The notes: generated by a model not told the origin, from the sequence alone. A stretch of DNA of 10,959 bases from Clostridiaceae bacterium (GCA_012511185.1 JAAZGN010000197.1:1-10959), one strand, 5' to 3'; shown: positions 1 to 6,988, counted from the stretch's first letter. Translations and numbers: made by a program.

Positions 1-332
1 ACCCCGGCACCGCCGCCGAGGAGAAGCGGACGGGCACCGCTTGGTTCTGTGGAAAAGCCGTTCCCCAGTCCCGCCAAAACATCGACGTCTTGTCCGCGCT
101 TAAAAGCGGCCATCATTTCCGTTCCCGCGCCGACAACCTTATAGACAATGGAGATGCTGCCTTCCTCCCATTCGCAAACAGAAAAGGGGCGGCGCAAGTA
201 CAGCCCCTTTACCCGGAGATTCAAAAACTGACCGGGTGCCATGAATGCGGAGCTGTCTCCCGAGAACACTATGCGGTAAGTATCCCGGGCGATCCGTTCA
301 TTTTTTTCGACCAGGTAGATGCACTGTTTCAT
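1..332 (-). CDS. pyrK: Dihydroorotate dehydrogenase B electron-transfer subunit (N-terminal part, runs off left edge)
   Basis: The first 110 residues are visible; the rest lies left of the window. PyrK carries FAD and a 2Fe-2S cluster and passes electrons from the PyrD flavin to NAD+ in the class 1B dihydroorotate dehydrogenase of Gram-positive bacteria (de novo pyrimidine synthesis, cytosol). Seen here: a ferredoxin-reductase-type FAD domain with the Arg-Arg-Pro-Phe-Ser motif at residues 47-51, a KVVGAGTEM stretch at 65-73, and a Gly-rich GGGAG turn at 106-110 that opens the NAD-binding domain. The ATG overlaps the pyrC stop in an ATGA arrangement and has a GAGAGGA ribosome site, so it is translationally coupled to pyrC. 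Other flavodoxin-reductase-like proteins share these motifs; the position behind pyrC decides for PyrK. Confidence 0.88.
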   Translation of the reverse strand, partial: MKQCIYLVEKNERIARDTYRIVFSGDSSAFMAPGQFLNLRVKGLYLRRPFSVCEWEEGSISIVYKVVGAGTEMMAAFKRGQDVDVLAGLGNGFSTEPSGARPLLLGGGAG

Positions 333-1600
333 CTTTTCCTCTCCCGGCTGAAGAAAGTACTGTCTTGCCAAACAACCCTGTTCTGGCATACCGTCAACAG
401 GCATTTGCCGTAGACCTGCATTCCTTCAAAGGGTGTGTTGCGGCCCGACGACAAGAATTGATCCGGATCAACAGTTTCCCTTATACCCAGGTCAAAGAGA
501 GTGTAGTCATCAGAACTCTGAACCTGGAAGCGTTTGTTGGGATTGACAGACAGGAGCCGGATGAGCTGTTCAAGCTTCATGACGCCTGACTTCACCAGAT
601 GCGTATACAACACAGGAAAAGCCGTTTCAAGCCCAACTACACCATTAAGGCTGTCTTTCAGTCCACGGGATTTCTCTTCAGCGGAATGAGGGGCATGGTC
701 GGTGGCGATCATGTCGATTGTTCCATCCAGCAGTCCTTCCACCAATGCTTCCCGGTCTCTTTTATCCCGGATCGGCGGATTCATTTTAAACCGGCCAGCG
801 TCTTCGAGCTGACTGTCATCGAGCACCAGATAGTGAGGTGCTGTTTCGCAGCTCACATCGACGCCTCTGGCCTTTGCTCTACGGATCAGATCCACGCTTT
901 CCCGGGTGGAAACATGGCACACATGGTATTTGCAGCCGGTTTGTTCAGAGATCTCCAAATCCCGCGCCACCTGCCTCCATTCGCTTTCTGAAGTGATGCC
1001 TGGGTGGCCGTGCAGCCTGGCATAGGCGCCGGCGTGGATGTAGCCGCCGGTAAGCAGGGTTTCGTCTTCACAGTGGGCGGCAATGATTTTGTCCAGGTGT
1101 CTGGCGGTTTCCATGGCCTGCCGCATCATGGTCTTGGACTGCACGCCGCGGCCATCATCGGAAAAACCTGCGACATGGCCGGCCATCCCGGCCATATCGG
1201 ACAAGGCTTCGCCTTTTTGTCCCATGGTGATGGCACCATAGGGCAATACACTGACAAGGGCTTTTTCTTTGATCAGGTTGAGCTGCCTTTGTAATGCATC
1301 GGGGCTGTCAGGCACCGGACGGACGTTTGGCATGGCGCACAGGCAGGTGAAACCACCCCTGGCGGCAGCGAGGGTTCCGGACTGAATGGTCTCCTTGTAA
1401 GAGAAACCGGGTTCACGGAGGTGTACATGGACATCGGTGAAACCCGGAAACAAGCAGAGGTCATTGCCCTTGATTTCAACTGATGGGCCTGGTGGTTTGG
1501 GACTTGTATGAAGGACCAAAGACCCTTCAGAGAAAACAATATCCCTGCGTTCTTCTTGTTTTCCTGTAAGAAAACGAACTCCTGCAAGGATATAGTGCAT
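329..1600 (-). CDS. pyrC: Dihydroorotase, class I
   Basis: Catalyses the reversible cyclisation of carbamoyl-aspartate to dihydroorotate, the third step of UMP synthesis. The 423 residues match the usual class I length. Amidohydrolase signatures are visible: DVHVHLREPG at 56-65 (two metal His plus the substrate-binding Arg), FSDDG at 146-150, His176 in AAHCED, His226 and His229 in YHVCHVS, the NPPIRDKRDR loop near 274-283, and ATDHAPH at 299-305 with the catalytic Asp301. I chose the ATG at 1600, not the in-frame ATG at 1675: it has a GGAAAGG ribosome site about 8 bases upstream, the protein then begins with the normal first beta strand, and the upstream ATG lies 5' of the transcription start predicted from the 1662-1691 promoter. 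It is the first gene of a pyr operon with pyrK behind it. Confidence 0.95.
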   Translation of the reverse strand: MHYILAGVRFLTGKQEERRDIVFSEGSLVLHTSPKPPGPSVEIKGNDLCLFPGFTDVHVHLREPGFSYKETIQSGTLAAARGGFTCLCAMPNVRPVPDSPDALQRQLNLIKEKALVSVLPYGAITMGQKGEALSDMAGMAGHVAGFSDDGRGVQSKTMMRQAMETARHLDKIIAAHCEDETLLTGGYIHAGAYARLHGHPGITSESEWRQVARDLEISEQTGCKYHVCHVSTRESVDLIRRAKARGVDVSCETAPHYLVLDDSQLEDAGRFKMNPPIRDKRDREALVEGLLDGTIDMIATDHAPHSAEEKSRGLKDSLNGVVGLETAFPVLYTHLVKSGVMKLEQLIRLLSVNPNKRFQVQSSDDYTLFDLGIRETVDPDQFLSSGRNTPFEGMQVYGKCLLTVCQNRVVWQDSTFFSRERKR

Positions 1601-1623
1601 GTTTTCGCCCTTTCCGAGCTTAT

Positions 1624-1654
1624 ACGTCCATTGGGAAGCTTGATTGCCGGACGT
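1624..1654 (-). promoter_or_regulatory. Inverted repeat in the pyrC leader
   Basis: A perfect 6-bp inverted repeat (ACGTCC at 1624-1629 and GGACGT at 1649-1654) flanks a 19-base loop containing the palindrome AAGCTT. It begins almost exactly at the predicted transcription start, so it would form a 5'-end stem-loop in the pyr mRNA about 23 bases before the start codon. Such a stem could stabilise the message or take part in start-site or nucleotide-dependent control. No function can be assigned from sequence alone. Confidence 0.35.
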
Positions 1655-1661
1655 TCGACAC

Positions 1662-1691
1662 ATGCTAGCAGACACATTTCCGGTTTGTCAA
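1662..1691 (-). promoter_or_regulatory. Sigma-70-type promoter of the pyrC-pyrK operon
   Basis: On the minus strand, a perfect -35 TTGACA (1691-1686) is followed after 18 bases by the -10 TAGCAT (1667-1662), preceded by TGC, an extended -10. Transcription should start near 1655, giving a leader of about 55 bases. The -35 sits in a TTGTCA/TGACAA inverted pair (1685-1690 and 1714-1719), which could be an operator, but this is weak. I see no PyrR-type antiterminator/terminator pair in the short leader. Confidence 0.7.
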
Positions 1692-1802
1692 GGTGTCAGG
1701 CCAAAAAGATAAATGACAAGGTAAGCTGGACAGTGAAGTGAAAAAAAGGAGATATACGAAAAACCGTACTTTTGTGATACATATTCTCACGCTCGCCTGG
1801 CG

Positions 1803-1830
1803 GTAGAGCGCTTGATGTAGAGCGCTTAAT
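1803..1830. repeat. Tandem 14-bp direct repeat, two copies
   Basis: GTAGAGCGCTTGAT (1803-1816) is followed directly by GTAGAGCGCTTAAT (1817-1830), 13 of 14 bases identical. Each copy contains the 6-bp palindrome AGCGCT, so the pair can also fold into a hairpin with an 8-base loop. Two tandem sites with a 14-bp period upstream of an operon could be protein-binding sites. They lie about 110 bases upstream of the pyrC -35, and no regulator can be named. Confidence 0.5.
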
Positions 1831-1832
1831 CA

Positions 1833-1849
1833 GGAATGAAGTACATTCC
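1833..1849. repeat. Inverted repeat, 6-bp arms
   Basis: GGAATG (1833-1838) and CATTCC (1844-1849) flank the 5-base loop AAGTA. No T-run follows on either strand, so it is not a convincing terminator. It sits immediately after the 14-bp tandem repeat, and a second small inverted repeat, CCCTT/AAGGG, follows at 1856-1870. Confidence 0.4.
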
Positions 1850-2039
1850 GCAGCACCCTTTTAGTAAGGGCCATGGATTGGCGGTATCACGATTGATGGT
1901 TTTGACGGGACTGTGCGCAGGGGTATTTCAAATGATCTGGCTTTCGGTCAATTGATCTTTATCAAGGGGTCGGCCGGGGCATGAATGGTACCTTGAGGAT
2001 CAGCCATGGCTCCCAACCAGAAGAGATCGGGGCAGGTGC

Positions 2040-2873
2040 TTAAGGTTTCTTTCGGATGACTGTTCTCCGGGCGGATTTACCGAAGAAATGGTAGCCCGAA
2101 CCGGCCTCGCTGATGACATCCAGGAGAGCATCCGGATCCGTCACCACGATTCCTCCGGTCATGGTAACACCCCGTTTGAAAAAGGCATGCGGGAGCATGC
2201 TGGCCGTAGGGCCGGTCACCAGGATTTCCGCGCTCGGTTTGGCTAATTCCAGGAGGGCGGGAAGGGTGCCGTTCAGGACGGTGGTTCCTGTGATAACGAG
2301 GAGGTCGGCCATGGGGACATGGAAAGGGGCGTCTTCCGCTGGGGAGAAATGCTCCAGCTCCTTGCCCTTCAAGGTCCGGACATCCTGTTCCAGGACGACA
2401 TAATCCGCGTCCGCGGAGGTCAGTTTCTTGAGCAGGGGAACCAGGGCTCCGACGACAACGGTTCTGCCAGCCGCCGGTATGGTGACCAGGTCAAAAGCAT
2501 CGGCATCATCAATGATTTCATAATCATCGGGAAGCGGATATTTCTCCAGACAGGCGGAAGAAAGGGCGTTCAGCGCGGCCACAGCCAAGGCCTTGCGGAG
2601 GACATTTCCATTGTCCAGATCATTCAGCAGATCGTTGGCAGTTCGGCCCGCCAGTCGGCCGGAAAGCGGCATGGCACGGGCGGAACTGGGGCAGCAGACA
2701 GCCTGGGGCAATTCCTTGATAGGGGTGAAGCTCAAACCACCATGCCCTGAAGAGAGTTTGACGCCTGAAAAAAAGAGGCCGAAAACAGCGCGTTCAAGGG
2801 TGATGGAGTCCAGATCGCTTCCCAACTGCTCACGAACCAATTCGGCACTCTCGAGCAAAATTTCGTTATTCAT
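2040..2873 (-). CDS. DUF4213/DUF364 protein, putative heavy-metal chelation (copy 1)
   Basis: A 277-residue cytosolic protein with the two-domain plan of this family: an N-terminal DUF4213 domain (about 1-105, with SSGHGGLSFTP at 41-51 and the helix ending in AALNALS near 99-105) and a C-terminal Rossmann-like DUF364 domain (about 120-270). The DUF364 core shows TGTTVLNGTLP at 195-205 and GPTASMLP at 221-228. A family member from Desulfitobacterium was solved structurally; it combines enolase-like and Rossmann-like folds, and a heavy-metal chelation role was proposed from its cleft. The enzymatic reaction is unknown. Here it is the last gene of a FecBCD-type transporter operon; its ATG overlaps the methyltransferase stop (ATGA). 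A Cys-Cys pair at 60-61 is a possible metal ligand, but that is speculation. A second copy lies at 8238-9026. Confidence 0.88.
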   Translation of the reverse strand: MNNEILLESAELVREQLGSDLDSITLERAVFGLFFSGVKLSSGHGGLSFTPIKELPQAVCCPSSARAMPLSGRLAGRTANDLLNDLDNGNVLRKALAVAALNALSSACLEKYPLPDDYEIIDDADAFDLVTIPAAGRTVVVGALVPLLKKLTSADADYVVLEQDVRTLKGKELEHFSPAEDAPFHVPMADLLVITGTTVLNGTLPALLELAKPSAEILVTGPTASMLPHAFFKRGVTMTGGIVVTDPDALLDVISEAGSGYHFFGKSARRTVIRKKP

Positions 2874-3790
2874 GACAGCTCCTTTGCATAGTTTGTGGTG
2901 TTCCGTTTCTTGTTAACATTCCAGAGGATGAAGCCGTAGTTTTCACTGGTCTGCCGGGTGAGATGCCCTTTCTTGCGGTTAATTGCCTCCAGATATTCCT
3001 GGATGGCTTCCCTGCTGACGTCGACCCCCATCAATTCCTTGCTCAGCATGCTGGTATAGCGGTCAATCAGATCGTCATCCAGCTCAACAGCACCGTCTTT
3101 GTTATAGGTGAAATAAGAGGTTACGGGGTAGTAGCCTCCCCAAAAAAGAAGATTGAAAACGGAGTAGAATACCCGGCCATCCCAATGACCGCCCTTTTGG
3201 TCGACGTGGCCGTACAAATCCCGGATCATTTTCGCCCGAAGGCTGTCCCGCGTTTCGACGAAAGAGACGTGAAGGCAGGAGTCCCGGCTCAAAGACATCA
3301 TCTTGTATAAATCAGCCAGCCCGGAGATGGCAGGGGTCAGGGAACTCATGACCAGGTCGTAGGCACGGGCACCTCCCAGTGTTTGCAGGTCGGCTTCCCT
3401 GAAATCCAGGGCAATAAAGCGGGTGTTGTCCTGACCCTGGGCCCTGGCATAAGCGGCGGCGTGGCGGGCCATGCGGGGAGACAAATCCAGGCCGGTAACA
3501 AATTCGGCGGTTTTAGCGAATTCAGTTGCAAAAAGGCCGGGGCCGCAGCCGATATCCAAAACCTTCTTGCCCGGCCCGATCAGGTCCTGGCCAAGCAGGA
3601 AATCCCTGGTGGCCTGGACCCGCCCAAGCTCCTTCTCCCTGTAAACCGGCCGTTCTTCCAACTTTTTGATCCAGCCGTCGGCTCTCATATTCCAATGTTT
3701 GGGGGAAGTAAGATGGTCTGCGGGCTCCAGGTTTTCCCAGAGTTCCTGGAAAAACAAAGGGTCGGGCGCTTTTGTTCGATGGGGTTTCAT
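2870..3790 (-). CDS. Class I SAM-dependent methyltransferase, substrate unknown
   Basis: A 306-residue soluble protein with a Rossmann-type methyltransferase core. Motif I is VLDIGCGPG at 77-85, the acidic end of strand 2 is GLDLS at 100-104, and the strand 4 region is YDLVMSSL near 144-151. About 70 residues precede the core, including an aromatic stretch (KHWNMRADGW at 31-40), and about 130 follow it. The ATG at 3790 is preceded by AAGGAG at good spacing. It is co-transcribed between the substrate-binding lipoprotein and the DUF364 gene and overlaps the latter by 4 bases, so it probably acts with the metal system, perhaps methylating a ligand or cofactor. The target (small molecule or protein) cannot be read from the sequence. 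Confidence 0.85.
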   Translation of the reverse strand: MKPHRTKAPDPLFFQELWENLEPADHLTSPKHWNMRADGWIKKLEERPVYREKELGRVQATRDFLLGQDLIGPGKKVLDIGCGPGLFATEFAKTAEFVTGLDLSPRMARHAAAYARAQGQDNTRFIALDFREADLQTLGGARAYDLVMSSLTPAISGLADLYKMMSLSRDSCLHVSFVETRDSLRAKMIRDLYGHVDQKGGHWDGRVFYSVFNLLFWGGYYPVTSYFTYNKDGAVELDDDLIDRYTSMLSKELMGVDVSREAIQEYLEAINRKKGHLTRQTSENYGFILWNVNKKRNTTNYAKELS

Positions 3791-3816
3791 AGAGCTTCTC
3801 CTTGCCCCGCGAAAGA

Positions 3817-3843
3817 GCGGAAGGCGTAAGATACGTCTTCCGC
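3817..3843 (-). promoter_or_regulatory. Strong intercistronic hairpin between binding protein and methyltransferase genes
   Basis: A 12-bp stem (GCGGAAGGCGTA pairing with TACGTCTTCCGC, one G-T pair) closes a 3-base loop. It fills much of the 74-base gap after the binding-protein stop codon. No T-run follows on the minus strand, so a full intrinsic terminator is unlikely. Such stems at the 3' end of binding-protein genes often protect the upstream mRNA and help produce more binding protein than downstream products; that role is inferred here. Confidence 0.6.
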
Positions 3844-3864
3844 CCCTAAGCGGATGCTTGCGGT

Positions 3865-5019
3865 TCAGGAATTGTTCTTGGCTTTAAGAGTGGAGCTCTC
3901 GAGGAGTTCCTCAACTTCAGCATCAGACAGTTCATAGCGATAGAAGAGTTGGAAGAAATCCCTGACTTCCTGAGCGATATCATAATCGAAGATCTCAGGG
4001 TAGAGGAGATTGCCAAGCCAGCGTACGCCGATCATGCGGTTGGGTCCGGGGGGACGGCCCAGCCAGTTATAAGGTTCCGTGGGAATCTCGTAGTAACGGT
4101 CGCTCGAAATGGCCTCCAGCGCGGCCCAGGACGCGTCTCCTGCGACGGTTTCGAAGATGCTGCCCCTGGCGAACATAATGACATCCGGTTCCCAGGCCAG
4201 AACCTGCTCCAGAGAAACGGTTCCGCCACCTTTTTGGATCTGGGCGCTGTCGGCGTCGACCACAATTTTGGCTCCGATCAGTTCATAGATCTGGGAATGA
4301 ATGGTTCCGGAGATGATGGTGGAAAGTCCGGTTTCACCCTCGGCGTAATAGACTTTGACCCGGTCCTCTTCGGGGATGGAAGATGCCTTCTCACGGGCGT
4401 CTGCCAAGATCGTTTCACAGTAAAGGGCCAGTTCCTCTCCCCGTTCCTCGTTACCCAGGACTTTGCCCATGGTTCGGTAGGCGGCAGGGTTTTGCTCCAG
4501 ATTCGCCTCAATCAGGATCACCGGGATGCCGATCTGCTCCTGCAGTTCATCCAGCTGCACCTTGTACTCTTCATCCCATTCACCTACGTCGATAATGACT
4601 TGGGGATCGCTGGCCATCAGGGCTTCACGGTTGAAATCATCGGCATTGCCGTAGAATTTTCCGTACTCGGGCAGATCCCAGTATTTTTCCTCGATGTATT
4701 TTTTTGTCGCATTGGAAGGAGCGCTGGACCAGCCCACCAGGACATCCGGCTGAACACCGTAGATCATGATGTTGGCCAGGGGGCCCCCGCTGGCCGCTCG
4801 CTCAATCTTGCGGGGCAGTTCCACTTCCCGGCCGGTGGAGTCGGTAAAGATATAGGTCTCACCCACCAGATCTGTATCCTGGGGTTCGCTTTGGACCGGC
4901 TCTGTTACGGATTCGGTCGGATCGGTCGGGGGGGTGGTCGTGGTGCCGCAGGCCGAAAGCATAAGGGCAAAAAGCAGTACCAGTATTATGCTGGCCAGTT
5001 TCATTCGGTTCTTTTTCAT
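3865..5019 (-). CDS. Substrate-binding lipoprotein of a FecBCD/BtuF-type ABC importer
   Basis: This 384-residue protein starts with a lipoprotein signal peptide: basic MKKNRMK, a hydrophobic stretch at 8-21 and the lipobox LSAC with the acylated Cys at 24. A Thr/Pro/Glu-rich linker at 25-50 tethers it outside the membrane. The body is a class III (helical-backbone) binding protein of the type used for iron chelates, cobalamin and, in Haemophilus MolA, molybdate/tungstate. Landmarks are the strand-turn FTDSTGREVELP at 58-69, YGVQPDVLVGW at 87-97 and the C-lobe motif NWLGRPPGPNR at 318-328, whose Arg residues could meet an anionic ligand. The ATG at 5019 has AAGGAG behind it. The substrate is not determined; an oxyanion such as molybdate or tungstate fits the MoeA/MogA neighbours, but a metallophore is possible. 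Confidence 0.9.
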   Translation of the reverse strand: MKKNRMKLASIILVLLFALMLSACGTTTTPPTDPTESVTEPVQSEPQDTDLVGETYIFTDSTGREVELPRKIERAASGGPLANIMIYGVQPDVLVGWSSAPSNATKKYIEEKYWDLPEYGKFYGNADDFNREALMASDPQVIIDVGEWDEEYKVQLDELQEQIGIPVILIEANLEQNPAAYRTMGKVLGNEERGEELALYCETILADAREKASSIPEEDRVKVYYAEGETGLSTIISGTIHSQIYELIGAKIVVDADSAQIQKGGGTVSLEQVLAWEPDVIMFARGSIFETVAGDASWAALEAISSDRYYEIPTEPYNWLGRPPGPNRMIGVRWLGNLLYPEIFDYDIAQEVRDFFQLFYRYELSDAEVEELLESSTLKAKNNS

Positions 5020-5040
5020 AAGATTCTCCTTTATATTTTT

Positions 5041-5826
5041 TTATATGCTCATCGGCATGCAGATTCTTGCCTGCCGCTGATCATTTTTCAAACGGACATC
5101 GAAGAGCTGGATTCCCACGCCGTACAGGTTGAGAAGGCTCTCCTCCGTCAGGACAGCGCTGGGGTCTCCGTTGACGAAGAGCCCGTCCCTGCCAATAGCC
5201 AGAGCCCGGTTGGCGTACAGGAAAGCGTGGCTGGGCGCATGCGTGATCATGACGATGGTGTAGCCCAGACCGGCCAGTTTCCTTACCTGACCCAAGACCA
5301 GGGTTTCATTGCCGTAATCCAAATGGGTTGTCGGTTCGTCCATAACCAGAAGGCGGGTCTGCTGAGCCAGTGCCCGCGAGATCATGACCATCTGGCGTAC
5401 GCCGCCGCTGATCTCGGTGTAATCACGGTTGGCCAGATGCCGGATATTCATCAGTTCGAGCATTTCGTCAGCCACGGCATAATCCTCTTTGCCAGGCGAG
5501 GAGAGTTCCTGCATGTTGGGGTTGCAGCCCATAACGACGACGTCCCGTACGGTGTAGGGAAAGGGAGGAATATGGCCCTGTGGAACGTAGGCGACCGTCC
5601 GGGCAAACTCTTTTGCCGAATAATCCCTGTAGTTTTTGCCGTTGACGAAGATGACTCCTCCCAGTGGTTTCAGGAGCCCCAGGATGGTCTTGAAAAGGGT
5701 TGTCTTCCCGATTCCGTTGGGCCCGATCAGGCAGGCAATATCGCCCTTGCCGATCTCGAAGGACAGGGGCCCGACGACGGGTTTTCCGGGATGATAGCCG
5801 CACACCAGGTCTTCTACCTTGATCAT
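5041..5826 (-). CDS. ABC transporter ATP-binding protein, FecE/BtuD type
   Basis: The 261-residue ATPase subunit of a type II importer; it powers the permease encoded just upstream. All nucleotide-binding elements are visible: Walker A GPNGIGKTT at 35-43, Q-loop Gln83, signature ISGGVRQ at 139-145, Walker B LLVMDEPT at 159-166, D-loop HLD at 168-170 and the switch His196. The signature reads ISGGV where most relatives have LSGGQ or LSGGE. The last 25 residues (after LYGVG) form a short C-terminal extension typical of this group. The ATG overlaps the permease stop codon (ATGA), and only 21 bases separate its stop from the binding-protein start, which indicates one transcript. Confidence 0.93.
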   Translation of the reverse strand: MIKVEDLVCGYHPGKPVVGPLSFEIGKGDIACLIGPNGIGKTTLFKTILGLLKPLGGVIFVNGKNYRDYSAKEFARTVAYVPQGHIPPFPYTVRDVVVMGCNPNMQELSSPGKEDYAVADEMLELMNIRHLANRDYTEISGGVRQMVMISRALAQQTRLLVMDEPTTHLDYGNETLVLGQVRKLAGLGYTIVMITHAPSHAFLYANRALAIGRDGLFVNGDPSAVLTEESLLNLYGVGIQLFDVRLKNDQRQARICMPMSI

Positions 5827-6836
5827 GATACGAATCCTTTCTTGGAACGGAGGAGGAGGAAGAAGAAAAAAGGAGCCCCGATGACTGCCGTGATGATGCT
5901 GAGGGGGATCTCGACCGTGTGGAGCATGCGGGCCGCTGTGTCGACCAGCAGCATGAAAGCGCTGCCGATGAGGGCGGAGGCGGGGAGTACTTTGCCGTAA
6001 TTGGATCCTACGACCATGCGGGCGAAGTGGGGGACAACCAGGCCGATCCAGCCGATGTTGCCCGACACACTGACGGACAAGGAGGTGAGAAGTGTCGCGC
6101 AGGCAATAATCAGCCAGCGGTACAAGGTAATATTCACACCCAGCATGCGGGCCTCGTCATCGCCCAGGAAGAGGATGTTAACCTTCCAGCGGACCAGGAG
6201 CAGGATGGTACAGGCAGGAAGGAAGAGCCAGAATACACCCAGATCTTTCAAGGTGGTCCCGGACAGGGTTCCCATGAGCCAGAAGGTGATGGCAGGCAGC
6301 TTGGTTTCGGTGTCTGCGACAAATTTGGTAAAGGAGACCAGGGCATTGAAAAGGCTGGACACCAGCATTCCGCAAAGAATCAGGTTGACAACGGAGGAGG
6401 CACGCCGGGAGACCAGGCGGTCCAGGAGGGCGACCAGGAGAACGGCCAGGATACCGCCCAAAAAAGAAAAAAACTGGATGCCTGCCGCGCGGGCCCCCAA
6501 GAGGATGGATAAGGCTGCCCCAAGGGAAGCTCCGCTGGTGGCACCCAGGAGGTCGGGAGAGACGACCGGGTTTTTGAAAAGGCCTTGGTAGACAGCGCCT
6601 GAAAGCGACAGGGCCGCGCCCACGATCATCGCCAGAAGCGTTCTTGGCAGGCGGACGCGGACCAGGGCCAGCTGGGCTGTTGTCATCTTCCCGCCGCTGA
6701 TCTGGGCCCAAAGAGCGCTTGCCAGGGCATCAATGCTGACGGGATAGCGCCCGACGGACAGAGAAAAAGCAAGGACGAGGATGGGTAAGGCAATAAGAAT
6801 CAGTGGCTGCCAGATGGTTGTTTTTTTCAGAGACAA
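5823..6836 (-). CDS. FecCD/BtuC-type ABC transporter permease
   Basis: A 337-residue polytopic membrane protein that forms, probably as a homodimer, the channel of a type II importer. Family landmarks are the block from LSLSGAVYQG (77-86) through FKNPVVSPDLLG (87-98), LGVN near 232-235, GNIGWIGLVVPHFAR at 259-273 and the C-terminal PLSIITAVIGAPFF at 311-324. Hydrophobic stretches suggest about nine or ten membrane helices. The start is TTG at 6836, with AGGA five bases upstream; no ATG occurs in frame until residue 51, which would cut into the fold. It is the first gene of a five-gene operon that also encodes the ATPase, binding protein, methyltransferase and DUF364 protein. Length and motifs do not distinguish iron chelate, corrinoid, heme or molybdate types. 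Confidence 0.92.
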   Translation of the reverse strand: MSLKKTTIWQPLILIALPILVLAFSLSVGRYPVSIDALASALWAQISGGKMTTAQLALVRVRLPRTLLAMIVGAALSLSGAVYQGLFKNPVVSPDLLGATSGASLGAALSILLGARAAGIQFFSFLGGILAVLLVALLDRLVSRRASSVVNLILCGMLVSSLFNALVSFTKFVADTETKLPAITFWLMGTLSGTTLKDLGVFWLFLPACTILLLVRWKVNILFLGDDEARMLGVNITLYRWLIIACATLLTSLSVSVSGNIGWIGLVVPHFARMVVGSNYGKVLPASALIGSAFMLLVDTAARMLHTVEIPLSIITAVIGAPFFFFLLLRSKKGFVS

Positions 6837-6894
6837 ATTGTATCCTGCTTCCCAGACCGAGTTGTTTTTAAATATAAGTCGATAGTTGAAAATT

Positions 6895-6923
6895 AATATA
6901 GAGGACTGTTACTCCCCTGTCAA
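6895..6923 (-). promoter_or_regulatory. Sigma-70-type promoter of the permease operon
   Basis: On the minus strand a perfect -35 TTGACA (6923-6918) and a 17-base spacer lead to the -10 TATATT (6900-6895), 5 of 6 matches. Transcription should begin near 6888, leaving an AT-rich leader of about 50 bases before the TTG start. The elements lie in the intergenic region shared with the divergent MoeA-like gene, so one bound regulator could act on both operons. Confidence 0.75.
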
Positions 6924-6970
6924 CACGGATGGGCAGTGGGGAAATGAGACCGGCGGATGCCTCCGGTTTC
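6913..6970 (+). promoter_or_regulatory. Two stem-loops in the leader of the MoeA-like operon
   Basis: Upstream of the chosen start at 6989 are two consecutive potential stems on the plus strand. The first pairs TCCCC (6913-6917) with GGGGA (6938-6942). The second pairs GAGACCGG (6946-6953) with CCGGTTTC (6963-6970) around a 9-base loop, one G-T pair. The second ends just before the AGGAAAG ribosome site at 6972-6978, so it could influence translation. I could not match this to the Moco riboswitch from memory. No clear plus-strand promoter is visible; candidate elements are poor. Confidence 0.35.
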
Positions 6971-6988
6971 CAGGAAAGCGGGGCTGAA

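Larger units (their letters stand above)
1676..2039. other. Non-coding interval between the pyr and metal-transport operons
   Basis: About 360 bases with no gene I can support. It contains the pyrC promoter end, an A7 tract followed by GGAGATATAC at 1741-1756 with no usable start codon behind it, a tandem 14-bp repeat (1803-1830) and two small inverted repeats (1833-1849 and 1856-1870). From 1868 to 2039 both strands have short codon-like stretches broken by stops, for example about 38 codons on the plus strand ending at a TGA at 1979-1981, and a matching-length stretch on the minus strand. This could be decayed coding DNA, but I recognise no family. Confidence 0.5.

Noticed and set aside
1601..1675. 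Upstream ATG (1675) for pyrC
   Set aside because: It lies upstream of the predicted transcription start, overlaps promoter spacing, adds 25 residues unlike dihydroorotases and lacks a ribosome site.
1741..1768. Intrinsic terminator on the minus strand (T7 tract)
   Set aside because: The only stem before the T-run is 4-5 bp (TACG/CGTA) and too far from the tract.
1741..1790. AAAAAAAGGAGATATAC, a ribosome-site-like stretch
   Set aside because: No start codon at a suitable distance leads to more than about ten codons, and no gene on the plus strand follows.
1782..1858. tRNA-like D-arm (GCTC, then GGTAGAGC)
   Set aside because: The following bases do not form an anticodon stem, no T-loop GTTCGAATCC-type block follows, and no matching acceptor stem exists.
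1865..2039. Short frames of 20-38 codons on both strands
   Set aside because: They are short, interrupted and match no family I recognise; some may be gene decay, but nothing supports a call.
3949..6000. A 683-codon open frame on the plus strand
   Set aside because: It is antisense to the binding-protein, ATPase and permease genes, which have clear family motifs and good ribosome sites. The translation has no recognisable domain and arises from the codon bias of the real genes.
6837..6988. Moco riboswitch
   Set aside because: Stems are present, but I could not recognise the conserved Moco RNA core by eye, so I report only the stems.
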